The translations under genes were made by a program, and so were the position numbers. Below the pieces are notes generated by a model. It worked only from the letters and a program-made list of their open reading frames with translations, did not search any database and had not been told where the DNA came from. Of a DNA stretch of 64,000 nucleotides, positions 1 to 9,855 are shown in pieces. The DNA comes from Xanthoparmelia taractica (taxonomy: Eukaryota > Ascomycota > Lecanoromycetes > Lecanorales > Parmeliaceae): contig MU853192.1 in assembly GCA_033085395.1 (NCBI GenBank), positions 1-64,000 on the forward strand. The letters are read 5' to 3'. Within the stretch, counting starts at the first letter, position 1; every line of letters begins with the position of its first letter.

Positions 1-600
1 TTGCGTATGGCTGAAATTTGTCTATGGCTGGGTAGCACTCAGCCGAGGAACGAGGCTGAGTGTGGGGCACGATTAATATAAAGTACCAAACAAACGAGTG
101 TGAGTGCTTAGGGTTAGGGCTAGGTGATTCCGCCGAGAACCGAGGCAACTCTCCGTCCCACCTTGAAAAGACTTCGATTAATGCATTCCTTATCTCACGT
201 CATTGCCTTTACCACTCCGCATGATTGTATCCCTTCATTTTTCATGTCGGCGACTGTGCGACTTCCTCGATAGCATCTCTATGGAAGTCCTCGACCACGG
301 GTGAATCGCTCGTAAGGTCTCGGTCTGAAAGACCCACTTCCCATATCCGAAGCCGGTCATCCTCCCCCCCCCCCCGGTCTTCTGAAGGAGTCTGGTGACG
401 GCCAGATTCAAGCATAAACAGTACCCCCTCTCCCTTTTATTCAATCGTCCTATCTGCCAATAGTACGCTACATCAAAGGTCTCGTGTTCTCCGCATGCAG
501 GGCAAGTAGAGGGCAGTGTGTCTGCATGCTTCCTCAAGAGGGATGATAGGTACGATTAGCCACTATATCTGAATATAGATATCCAAGCTGACCCTCTGTC
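1..600. other. intergenic/unassigned left edge
   Basis: No gene can be supported here. Two tandem TTAGGG units lie at 108-119 and a run of 12 C at 364-375. The minus strand at 235-537 is open and carries a CPAC pair and a CLC pair. It has no ATG in frame and crosses the C run, so it is not called as a gene. Confidence 0.5.
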
Positions 601-741
601 GCAGATCATGTCCTGGGCCGCCCTTCGGTCCAGTTCCGTAAAATACAAGTCTTTGCTGTGGTATCATTTTGGTCCTTCTATCTGTTAAGGTGAGCTGCCT
701 CTAACCTAACCCCTTTGTACTCAAAGTCTGAATACTTGCAG

Positions 742-2758
742 AGGAAACCATCATGGTCCTCCAATACTCCGTAGGGTGTCCGCATACCTCTCCAAACGCC
801 TTACTGGCTGGCAAACCGTTGTCATAACCCTACTATACCTCTACATATGCCGCAACTTCGCCAAGCTGTTCGGACTTGAAAGCCCCGAGCCTCTGGCAAA
901 TCTCTATAGCAGGTCATACTTCCGAGCAACATGGATAACAACAGCTCTAGATGCAGGGTTCTGGACGGCTATGAAGATAAGGAGGAAGTGGATAAGAGAT
1001 CTGGCTTCGATCTTATTCGCCGCGCACTACCTCATTGCTGCTGAGCAGGCGGACGAAAAGGTTCGAAAGGTCAGGGGTATGCTCACGGTGGACCACCTGA
1101 GGGTCTCCTGGAATAAGTCTACGACACCATACCTTTCATTTATTACCAGATTGATGAGGCCCAAGCTGACTCGGTATCCACCGAGGGCCATACGTATCCC
1201 GAGGCCAACAGAGTCTTCTTACAAGGAACCTGTCAATGCGTGGCTCTACTTTGACGGCCCGTTGTCTGCGCTCAAGAACCATACAAAGATCGTCCTGGAT
1301 TTCCCAGGAGGAGGCTATGTGGCCATGACCCCCAGGCACCACGACGACAAGCTTATGGCGTGGTCGGGTAGGACGGGACTGCCTGTACTGAGCTTGGACT
1401 ACAGAAAGGCACCGGAATACCCATACCCGTATGCACTGAATGAATGCTACGACGTGTACCACACTCTCGTAGTGACTCAGGGGCGGTGCATTGGATTAGC
1501 TGGGCATACACCACCCCGCATCATCCTTACAGGCGACAGTGCTGGCGGCAATTTTGCCACCGGAGTTGTGCTCATGATACTGCAATCAATTAGTACAGAC
1601 CCTCGGCGATCGCACGGTCAACAATCGCTGCCTGTTCCAGAAGGCTTGATTCTGATCTACCCGAGTCTGGACATGAACATTGGAAATTGGATGACAGATG
1701 ATCAAATGGCGCTTATACAAGATCAACGGACGCGAAAGACTAATCGGGATGTCCTCCGGAGGAAGAGCGAGGATTACTATAGGCTAACGCCAGAAACCCC
1801 ACACCCCTCGGACGACGAAGCAGAGGAGATTCTGTCGCTTGAACGTGCTACTGACGACGTCATTCCCGCCAACGCCAGCGATAAATCTGGCACACCGATG
1901 AGGGCTCCAACTAAGGAAGAAGCCGCAGCTACAGTGGCCCACCACACTGCGAGCCTGGCTTCGTCCAAACCTAAAGTTCTCAAGACCCGGCTTGCAGTTT
2001 CCTCCATGATCTCTTACTTCAACGATCGGATTCTTACTCCGGAGATGATGCGAGCCATGATTATTCTCTATGTGGGTCCTCACAATCGACCTGACTTCAG
2101 CACTGATTACCTCCTCTCCCCTTTACTAGCTCCTGAAGCTCTACTTGCCCACTTCCCCAAGACATTCTTTTTGACTGGCGAGCGAGATCCTCTGGTGGAT
2201 GATACTGTCATTTTCGCTGGACGTCTCCGCCATGCGAAGCACAATCTGTTCGTACAAAAAAAGGAACTGAGCCTGCTGAGTACCAAAGACCGGTTTGATG
2301 AAAGAGATCATGTCGAAGTGACGTTGATTCCGGGCATCTCACATGGGTTCCTGCAATTTGTCGGGATACTTCCCGAAGCCTGGGATCACGTCTTCCGCTG
2401 CGCAAGATGGATCGAAGAGGTCTTCGACGCTTCAGATGGCATCGATAGTCCCCAATTCACCCGTCGATCATCGCCCACTCGTGCAGCTGGACAGGATGGC
2501 CGCCACCATCATCGTGTTCCCACCGAGAGCTCTGGAGACGAAGACTCACCGTTGATGATGAGTTCGCTGAAAGCGAATGGACACGCAGCAAAGCCACCTC
2601 GAAGAGGCGCAGGCAAGCGAGTCAGGGATCAAAATGGTGACCAGTGGAGAAATAGATCGATGGTGAGCTTGGCAAGTGAAGATGACCTACTTGGGCGAAG
2701 GATGAAAGGTTTAGCTGGAGGCCTGATGGGGCTTACGAGCGGGACACGGACACCATGA
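742..2758 (+). CDS. HSL-like alpha/beta hydrolase (esterase/lipase family), 5' end unresolved
   Basis: An alpha/beta-hydrolase of the hormone-sensitive lipase type, expected to hydrolyse an ester. The nucleophile motif GDSAGGN has its Ser codon at 1538. The acid is in TGERDPLVDD and the catalytic His in PGISHGFLQF. The family's oxyanion HGGG motif reads FPGGG here, so the His is replaced. Residues near the start form a hydrophobic, probably membrane-bound segment. The C-terminal 110 residues are polar and low-complexity. The frame has no ATG until 971. It runs upstream to a good acceptor (tgcag) at 741, preceded by a plausible donor gtgagc at 690, so the true start lies in an upstream exon that I could not place: the flanking exon frame has no ATG before a stop at 589. 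The substrate is unknown. Confidence 0.85.
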
Positions 2759-3131
2759 GGGCTCATGAAGGTGTATGGTATATGTACTGTCAGAAATGGG
2801 GGGGCTACAAGGGAATCCTGTTGGTATTGGTGATTATTGCAAGCGATTCAGCAAATATTGGCGTTACTGTTGTATACTTTATTGAGTAGGAAATATTATT
2901 TTCATTATATCATGTCAAAATCACACAGTCCCACCATCTGCACAAGTGAATTATTACCTTAGGATTTTGATGCTTCGGCCTGTCTCGTATAACAAACGCT
3001 AGTCAACAATCGAACATTCAACATTCCTCCCCAATTTCTCCTAGGAGTCCGTGACGTACTATCTGGCCGGCGTGACGTCCTTTGCTTCCAGTACTTTTGA
3101 TATCTTCATTGTTCTGCTAGCCCATGGCTCA

Positions 3132-5267
3132 ATGGCTGCCGCATCCAAGCTCCTCTCCACCACCCTCTCCGAGCAAACACTCTCCCAACTCATCTCCAAG
3201 CTAACAACCCTCTACCTTACTCACCGCCGCAAAATCTCCCGCGCCGTCTACGTGACCCTCGTCCTCGCCCTCATCAATCGCGTTCGCTCAGCCATCTCCG
3301 AGCAAAAGGTCGCCGCAGCCTCTGCAGCCACCCTCCGCGCCCAGCGCTCAGGCTCCACATCCTCTACATCCTCCGCCAGCACCAGGAATCGAGTAGAGCT
3401 GAACAGCGAGTTCTTCCGGAACTTATGGCGACTACTCAAAATAGTGATACCAGGTTGGAAAACCAAAGAGTTGCGGCTCGTGATCAGTCATAGTTTTTTC
3501 CTGGTCGTACGGACTCTGATAAGTCTGTATGTGGCCGAGCTGGATGGGAAACTCGTCAGCAGTCTAGTACGGGGGAGGGGGAAAGAGTTCCTGAGAGGCA
3601 TAGTGTGGTGGATGGTTGTTGCGGTGCCGGCTACATTCACAAACTCGATGCTGTCGTACCACCAGTGCAAGCTGGCGTTGCAGTATCGGAATCGACTTAC
3701 GACGTATCTGCATCAGAGGTATCTGAGCAATATGACGTTCTACAGTCTCAGTGCCCTAGATGATCGGATAAAGAATGCAGATCAGTTGATCACGGTGGAT
3801 GTGTCGAGATTCTCGAACAGTTTGGCGGAGCTATATTCGAATCTCGCGAAGCCGACACTGGATATTATCATATACAACTACTCACTCTCACGATCGGTCG
3901 GTGGAGAAGGACTGTTCGCCATGAGTCTACTCGTCCAACTTTCTGCCAACGTCATGCGCGCGCTGACGCCTCCTTTTGGGAAATACGTGGCCGAAGAAGC
4001 ACGACTAGAAGGCGAATTCCGCTTCCAGCACTCGCGCCTCATCGACTACAGCGAAGAAATCGCCCTCTACAACGGGCAAGAAGCCGAAAAGGACACACTG
4101 GACAAAGGCTATTTCACCTTGATCAAACACGTCAACCGCATACTCCGTCGCCGCCTGTACCACGGCGTCATGGAAGACTTTGTCATCAAATACTTCTGGG
4201 GCGCTTTGGGCCTCATGCTCTGCAGCGTGCCCGTCTTTTTCAAGATACCCGGGCAAACACTACACGGCATGGGCGACCGAACAGAGAGTTTCGTCACGAA
4301 CCGCCGCATGCTGCTTTCCTCTTCCGACGCCGTCGGCCGCGTCATGTTCTCCTACAAAGAAATCACCGAACTGGCCGGCTACACTTCCCGCGTCGCGACC
4401 CTGCTCACCGTAATCGACGACATCCAAGCCGGCCATTTCGAAAAGAACCTCATCACCGCCGCCGAATCCTCCGAACAAACCGCCGTGCTCAAAGGACGAG
4501 GCGAGTCGATCGAAAGCCCCCACATCGAATTCACCTCCGTACCCATCATCTCCCCAAACGGCGACGTCCTCGTCCGCTCCCTCTCCTTCTCCGTCCGCCC
4601 GGGCGCCCACCTCCTCATCGTCGGCCCCAACGGCTGCGGCAAATCCTCCCTCTTCCGCATCCTCGGCGGCCTCTGGCCCGTCTACGGCGGCGCCGTCCGC
4701 AAACCCCCGCACGCCTCAATCTCCTACATCCCGCAACGCCCCTACCTCCCCCGCGGCACCCTCCGCCAACAGCTCATCTACCCCGACTCCCTCCGCCAGA
4801 TGCGCGCAAAGGGCGTCTCCGACACAGACTTGCTCAAACACCTCTCGGCAGTCGACATCGCCCACCTGATCGAGCGCCCCGGCGGCTGGGACGCGGAGGA
4901 CGAGTGGACGACGACCTTGTCCATCGGCCTCCAGCAGCGCGTCGCAATGGCCCGCCTCTTCTACCACGCGCCCCGCTACGCGATACTGGACGAGTGCACT
5001 TCGAGCGTCACTCTCGAGGTCGAGAGAGCCATGTACGATACTGCAAAGGGGCTCGGCGTGACGCTGATGACGGTGTCGCATCGACGGAGCCTGTGGCGGT
5101 ATCACGGGTGGATACTGCAGTTTGACGGCAAGGGCGGATATTTCTTTGGCCCGTTGGATGCGGAGCGGAGGTTGAGGCTTGAGGATGAGAAGGAGGAGTT
5201 GGAGGTGAGGCTGAGGGGGGTGGAGGAGATGGAGAGGCGGGTTGAGGAGTTGGAGGGCGTGAGGTAG
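3132..5267 (+). CDS. PXA2: peroxisomal long-chain fatty acid ABC half-transporter, Pxa2 type
   Basis: An ABC half-transporter of the ALD/PMP70 group (subfamily D), which works as a dimer with a Pxa1-type partner to import long-chain acyl-CoA into peroxisomes for beta-oxidation. The first ATG is at 3132, giving 711 residues in one exon. The membrane domain occupies about residues 90-400 and contains the EEA-like loop motif RLIDYSEEIALYNG typical of this subfamily. The nucleotide-binding domain follows, with Walker A GPNGCGKSS and Walker B YAILDECTS. The signature, normally LSGGQ/LSGGEKQ, reads LSIGLQQR. As I recall, yeast Pxa2 also has a degenerate signature, and this drives the Pxa2 rather than Pxa1 assignment. 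The C terminus is a short charged coiled coil (about residues 670-711). It lies about 370 bases downstream of the hydrolase gene and convergent to the next gene. Confidence 0.9.
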   Translation: MAAASKLLSTTLSEQTLSQLISKLTTLYLTHRRKISRAVYVTLVLALINRVRSAISEQKVAAASAATLRAQRSGSTSSTSSASTRNRVELNSEFFRNLWRLLKIVIPGWKTKELRLVISHSFFLVVRTLISLYVAELDGKLVSSLVRGRGKEFLRGIVWWMVVAVPATFTNSMLSYHQCKLALQYRNRLTTYLHQRYLSNMTFYSLSALDDRIKNADQLITVDVSRFSNSLAELYSNLAKPTLDIIIYNYSLSRSVGGEGLFAMSLLVQLSANVMRALTPPFGKYVAEEARLEGEFRFQHSRLIDYSEEIALYNGQEAEKDTLDKGYFTLIKHVNRILRRRLYHGVMEDFVIKYFWGALGLMLCSVPVFFKIPGQTLHGMGDRTESFVTNRRMLLSSSDAVGRVMFSYKEITELAGYTSRVATLLTVIDDIQAGHFEKNLITAAESSEQTAVLKGRGESIESPHIEFTSVPIISPNGDVLVRSLSFSVRPGAHLLIVGPNGCGKSSLFRILGGLWPVYGGAVRKPPHASISYIPQRPYLPRGTLRQQLIYPDSLRQMRAKGVSDTDLLKHLSAVDIAHLIERPGGWDAEDEWTTTLSIGLQQRVAMARLFYHAPRYAILDECTSSVTLEVERAMYDTAKGLGVTLMTVSHRRSLWRYHGWILQFDGKGGYFFGPLDAERRLRLEDEKEELEVRLRGVEEMERRVEELEGVR

Positions 5268-5638
5268 GTAGTTGGCGGCGTTCACGGATATAGTACATAG
5301 CTATACCCCATAAAACAGACGGGTAAAGGCCATTGAATCATCATGTCAAAACTATGCCACTGGCCCAGGTGATGCACCCGGTGATTCACGTCGATGGACA
5401 TATCCAGGCTAACACATACCATCATGCCCTTCCCCTCTCCGACACCATCACCTACGCATATGTCCTACTCTAGAACCCCATGTACGCCCTCCCTCACCAG
5501 CGCTCCATCCTTAACTTTTAATCCCATGCATTCAATCATAACCCCCTTCCTCCCCCATTCCCCAACCTCGCCCCATCCTCCGCCCCTTTCCTTTCCTTTC
5601 CTTTCCATCCCACTCCAACCCCACTCCACTCCACCCCA
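5268..5638. other. convergent intergenic spacer, pyrimidine-rich
   Basis: This is the 3' space between the Pxa2 gene and the convergent PFK2/FBPase2 gene. The part from about 5410 to 5640 is C/T-rich (runs of CCTTTCC and CCACTCCA). No gene or RNA is seen. Confidence 0.6.
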
Positions 5639-7079
5639 TCACTGATGTTTCGCCGTACTCCCTTTACTCCTAAACGTGCTGACGGCGGGTATATTCGCCT
5701 TGAAGCGCTGCTCCTCCGTACTATAAGCCCTGGGCGTCAACTTGATAAGCGTATGCAACGGCACCTCCATCCACGGACTCTTCTCCTGCGGCACATTCAT
5801 ATAATAGGCATATATGCACCTCAGGACCGCCTGATGCGTCACGATGATGATGTTCTCGCTGCGCTCCAATTCCATAATGATGGGCTCGAGCCGAATGACC
5901 ACGTCGCGGTATGATTCCCCGCCGCGGTAGCGATAATTGTACTTGTCGTCGTCTCGCGCTTTAAAGTCTTCGGGGTACCGGTCCGCAATCTCTTGGTACG
6001 TGAGGCCGTCGCAGACGCCCGAGTCCAGTTCGTCCAGGGCTTTCCACTCGAGCTTGTGGTAGCCTTTTGGGGACGCGGCGAGGAATCGAGCCGTTTGGAT
6101 TGTGCGTTTGAGAGTGGAGGTCCAGATTGTGAGCTGGCGGTCGTCACCGACGGAGGAAGCGACAAGCTCGGGGAGCGCACGGGCGTAGAGTTCGCCGCGT
6201 TCGGAAATGTTGGCGTCGCCGCCGATTCTGCCAGCGAGGTTGAATTCGGATTCGCCATGCTGAAAGGTTTTGTAAGCGTGGGAACCACAGGCTAAGGAGG
6301 AGAGAGAGATACCCTCGATAGCCAGATTGAACGAGGGCGAATGTGAAGATTCATGAGGTAGTAAACAACTCGGCTTTGCAGGTAATCTTGTATCCGGTTG
6401 ATGATGACTTGCTTGCCCACATCAATCAGTTTCACATATGTCAAGTCCTTTTCATCGTCGTCGATTGTCTGATAAACCTTCTCATAGTTCCGTATCCTGT
6501 TCCTAAAGTCCAATGCGGCGGCTTCTGGATCTTGGCCTTGATAGTCGGGGGATGTGGTCTTGACCTCGATGATGTTCGCCATGATGGTCTCTTCGGAATC
6601 ACACTTGGACTCGACATAGAGGGTCTCGATGCCGTTGGCTTCGCAGCGTTGACGCACCCATCGTCTTCGGGCCTTTGTAGAATTTGTAGCATCGAGTATA
6701 GCGACGGTTCCTCCGTCCGTCTTGAACCACTTGAGCATGTCTTTCACCGCGGCTTCGGCAGCAGCATGCCGCATACGCTCGCCTTCTTTGTTGGACGTGT
6801 CGAAGAAGTCGGCGGTGGGCTGTGGGGTATCCTGTCGGCGGTACGATCCAACATTGAAGGTCCTGGCGCGTATAGAAAGCCAGCCTAGGTATCGAACGAC
6901 TACATTCAAGTGTGCACTGTCAGCTTCAGCTTGTGTCATGAAGAGGGGTAGGAGGGCCACATACCTTTCTGAGCTATCAGACTCTTGCCTCTGGCCGGCA
7001 GACCAACCATGACAACCACGATCCGAGTGTCTTCCACCTGCACCCCTTGACTGTTAGTCTTCCTGTACGGGGCAGCCAT
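5639..7079 (-). CDS. 6-phosphofructo-2-kinase/fructose-2,6-bisphosphatase, bifunctional
   Basis: Makes and/or degrades fructose-2,6-bisphosphate, the cytosolic signal that balances glycolysis and gluconeogenesis. Three exons: 7079-6965, 6899-6313 and 6259-5639, joined length 1323 bases, 440 residues. The ATG at 7079 starts MAAPYRKTNSQG. The kinase half has the P-loop GLPARGKS (residues 26-33) and the TFNVGSYRR motif. Intron 2 lies exactly between the Arg and His codons of the phosphatase RHGE motif (R234, H235). The second phosphatase His is in VTHQAVLR. Because both phosphatase histidines are present, the protein resembles yeast Fbp26 more than kinase-only Pfk26, and both activities are possible. 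Both introns are GT-AG (65 and 53 bases). Confidence 0.93.
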
Positions 7080-7486
7080 GATGGCTCTTCAATGCCAGTC
7101 TCGTGCTTTCACGTGGGACAGTGTATTATGAATAAGAATGCGTCAGGAATGAGACAAAATTGTGGGTGAAACTTTGTGACAGATAAAAGAAAGCCAGTCA
7201 CAGCCATGCAAGCAAGATGTGCTCGGAGGCGTATGTAGAAAGCAGATGCCGTTGGCCAGGAAAAGTGGGCTTGATCAACGAGAGAAGATGTAGGGAGGGC
7301 AGGAGCCATAGAGAGCAGATTCCGTGTTGTCGCCCTGCAGTTTCTTCTTCCCTTGGTGGCTTTGCACCAATGGCACCTGATCCCTGTGGAGAGCCTTTTC
7401 GGATATGGGGTCTGTTGAGAAAGTCTCGTGACTGCCAAGCCTCCGTGAATAAATCGGAAGAAGGACGAAAAGGCTAGGCATTTTGA

Positions 7487-8131
7487 TTAGTCTCTACAGG
7501 GCGAGGATAATAAAAATCTTTTGATCTTTTTTCTCTTTTGTGCCGAATTTATCCGGCTCTGCCCGTAAAGTAAAGGTACCTTAAGCCCGCCGGTCCACAA
7601 GTAGAAGGGCTTAGCTGTCTCTGCAGATTTGCAGCGTGGAAAGTGAAATTGACCTTCAAAATCTTCTGTCCAGAATGACATGAGAGGCCCGGAGACTCCC
7701 AGAGCTGCCACTTGATGTGGATGCGAGAGTATATCGAACAGCACAGACGCTGTATATTGGCCAGCCACGTACTCATAGCTGGCTCAGTCAAGCCACCAAT
7801 TGAAAAGCCTGGAACGGGTACCATAAAACTTTATATCGGTCCATATGCGCCTCCTGGATCAAGGCTCTTAGGGACCATCTTTGCGTCTGAGGGAAGAGCG
7901 TCCTGTCTTCAGCGGTCTTGCCCTGTGAAATCCTGGCAGCGAAGATTCTTTCAAAGGCAACCGCGATGGAATCCAGCTTCCGAGCAGACCAACAATGTAG
8001 TGGCAGATTTGGAGAGAATGTAGCAGAGGGAGAGCAAAAAGCCCAAGGAAAGATTGACTGACATTACTCATGGAATATGTTGTCGTTGATGCGCGCGGTC
8101 TCCCCGTTGGGGCGGGTGAGGAGGCTGTCAT
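7487..8131 (-). CDS. unrecognised multi-exon gene, N-terminus unresolved
   Basis: Three stretches of protein-like frame can be joined on the minus strand: an exon ending at 8068 (…ETARINDNIFHE), 7947-7822 (…IFAARISQGKTAEDRTLF…) and 7778-7487 (…YEYVAGQYTASVLFDIL… to a stop). The introns would be 120 bases (GTAATG…AAAG) and 43 bases (GTACCC…CCAG), and phases agree at both joints. I do not recognise the product; no catalytic motif or membrane segment stands out. The upstream end runs into a CAC/GTG microsatellite at 8180-8210 with no in-frame ATG, so at least one more 5' exon is needed, perhaps in the open frame at 8178-8462. Splice sites are moderate. The composition of the reconstructed protein is the main support. 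Confidence 0.35.
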
Positions 8132-8729
8132 CTTCCCGCCGCTGGGCTGGCACCGGTACCGGCACCGACACCAACACCTACACTACCACCACCACCACCA
8201 CCACTGTTGATCGTTCAGTAGGAAACAAATACGTGAGTTTTGGTATTGGTAGTATAAATTGGTATGAGTATAAGGTAGGGATGGAAAGGTGAAGGACATG
8301 GAGCTTTTGATTGATGCTTAGGGAACCCTTGGGCAGGCGCAAAAGTAATATCCCGTAATCTGCCTCACCTTGCGCCCTTATCTCTGCAGCTGTTCGGGCC
8401 CCGAAACAGAACACAACGCAGTCAGAGTCAGCAATTGGATCCAAGTCCATTAATAAAATCACAAAAAGTCATCGCTCTCTCCTACTCTGCATCCAACTAA
8501 ACCTAGGCACATTAATCGTATATTTGGCTCTTCTGGCGGGGGACACTACAACAGTAATAGATGAATATCCTTTGCTTCCCGAGCCAAAACACAAGGTAAG
8601 CAATCTGCTGCGGGTGCAATCTCTAGCCCCTATGCTGGAAGTATCATGTACCGTCTTCAAGATATTAAAAAGATTGGCCTGCTATAATTGTTTAGAAGAG
8701 AAGACAAGAGCCTCTCAGAAAGCGCGTTT
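8132..8729. other. unassigned spacer with CAC microsatellite
   Basis: Contains a (CAC)n tract at about 8180-8205 beside a CNACAC-rich stretch (8155-8180). The minus strand 8178-8462 is open with an ATG and may hold 5' exons of the unrecognised gene to its left, but no splice join kept the frame without a stop. Nothing else is supported. Confidence 0.4.
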
Positions 8730-8858
8730 TTAGCTGTCCGGTGCCGTCTCCCCAGATAAGCTCTCCATCATCTCCTTGGTCTTCCAAGGCATAAAGGCCA
8801 TCAAGTCTACCATCTGCCGCTCGTGGAAAGAAATTCGCAGACATACGAATACAACATC
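8730..8858 (-). CDS. possible terminal exon of a minus-strand gene
   Basis: After a CTCAG acceptor ending at 8859 the minus strand is open for 42 codons to a stop at 8730, with protein-like composition (…HERQMVDLMAFMPWKTKEMM…). A strong donor-like GTAAGTATCTG lies just upstream at about 8950-8945. It may be the last exon of the gene at 9067-9855, but I could not find a frame-preserving path between them. Product not recognised. Confidence 0.25.
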   Translation of the reverse strand, partial: DVVFVCLRISFHERQMVDLMAFMPWKTKEMMESLSGETAPDS

Positions 8859-9066
8859 CTGAGCAGGTACGAGGTACGGCGCCTGAATCAGACGTACAAG
8901 TCTCGGTACCTTGAATTGACTATCAACGCCTCTCAATCGCAGATACTTACCAAGCCGACACCTACGCAACCATCGGTCTACTCTTTCGAGACCTCAAATT
9001 CTCCAAGTTGCCCCCCAAGTTCCAAGTCCATAAATCTCCATCCCCATTCCCCCATCCTCCCCTCAC

Positions 9067-9855
9067 TCAACTCGCCTCCCACTCCACCTCCCGAAACCCC
9101 AACACTCCCCTTCCCGCATCCTCGCACCTCACCAGCAACCTCTTCACCCCCCTCTCCAACGCCCTCAACCTCTCTCTCTCCTTGAGCGCTCTTTGATAAG
9201 CCCAAAACCCCTGCTCCACCCTCTGATTCTCACTGTGCGACAACGCACGCTCCTCTTCACTTCCCCCATCCGTCGCTTCCTTGCCGCCGAGCCGAGCGAT
9301 GCGGAGGCGACGGAGACGCTTCAAATGCTGGACATGGTACTTTCGCAACTCGTCCATCGCTATCTCGCTAACGACGATGGACTCGCGGAAGCGCATCAGA
9401 CGCAGCAGGTGCAGGCGGTAGTACTCTTGGATCTTATTTCCCCGAGCATTCTCCAGGAGTCTTCCGTATGCAATGTTCTGCTCCAAGGGGCGGAGCTCGG
9501 TTATCAGGACCGGAGTCTCGGATACGAAGACTTTGAATCGGGAATCCCCGCCGTCGCCGGGGCGGTAGCATCTCATCAGCACGTATTTATCTGGTTCTCG
9601 ATTGTCGATGGTTCTGCCGCTGCCGCCTTGCTGGAATCTTGTGCTAGCATTCGCCTCTGAACATGGCTTCATAATCACTAGTGGATCAGGTAGGGATGCT
9701 GTCGTCCGATTGAGGGATGATACGTCAATACTTTCTTGCTCGCGCTCGTCGGGCTCAGTTGTCTTCGTTGATGGTGCATCATGCAGGCAGCTCACTTGCA
9801 AGCATGGCGAGGAGAAGCTGTGCTCGCACCCCTCGATCGCGGTAGATGAAGCCAT
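9067..9855 (-). CDS. hypothetical protein, charged, helical C-terminal half
   Basis: Open from the ATG at 9855 (MASSTAIEGCEH) to a TGA at 9067, 262 residues. I do not recognise it. The N-terminal 70 residues are polar and Ser/Thr-rich. Residues about 85-150 contain a compact, mixed hydrophobic segment (DKYVLMRCYRPGDGGDSRFKV). The last 110 residues are rich in Arg, Glu and Leu and probably form long helices (YHVQHLKRLRRLRIARLGG). The extreme C-terminus overlaps GA-rich sequence and contains GTGAGG-like donors, so the real protein may splice away before 9067 and continue in the possible exon at 8730-8858. Confidence 0.5.
   Translation of the reverse strand: MASSTAIEGCEHSFSSPCLQVSCLHDAPSTKTTEPDEREQESIDVSSLNRTTASLPDPLVIMKPCSEANASTRFQQGGSGRTIDNREPDKYVLMRCYRPGDGGDSRFKVFVSETPVLITELRPLEQNIAYGRLLENARGNKIQEYYRLHLLRLMRFRESIVVSEIAMDELRKYHVQHLKRLRRLRIARLGGKEATDGGSEEERALSHSENQRVEQGFWAYQRALKERERLRALERGVKRLLVRCEDAGRGVLGFREVEWEAS

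Noticed and set aside
4260..5298. Several open frames antisense to the Pxa2 ATP-binding domain
   Set aside because: They mirror the high-GC coding strand and have skewed composition (Gly/Val/Asp or Pro/Leu/His runs); the sense frame encodes a clear ABC domain.
5645..6888. Plus-strand frames opposite PFK2/FBPase2
   Set aside because: The minus strand gives a complete 440-residue enzyme with matching splice phases.
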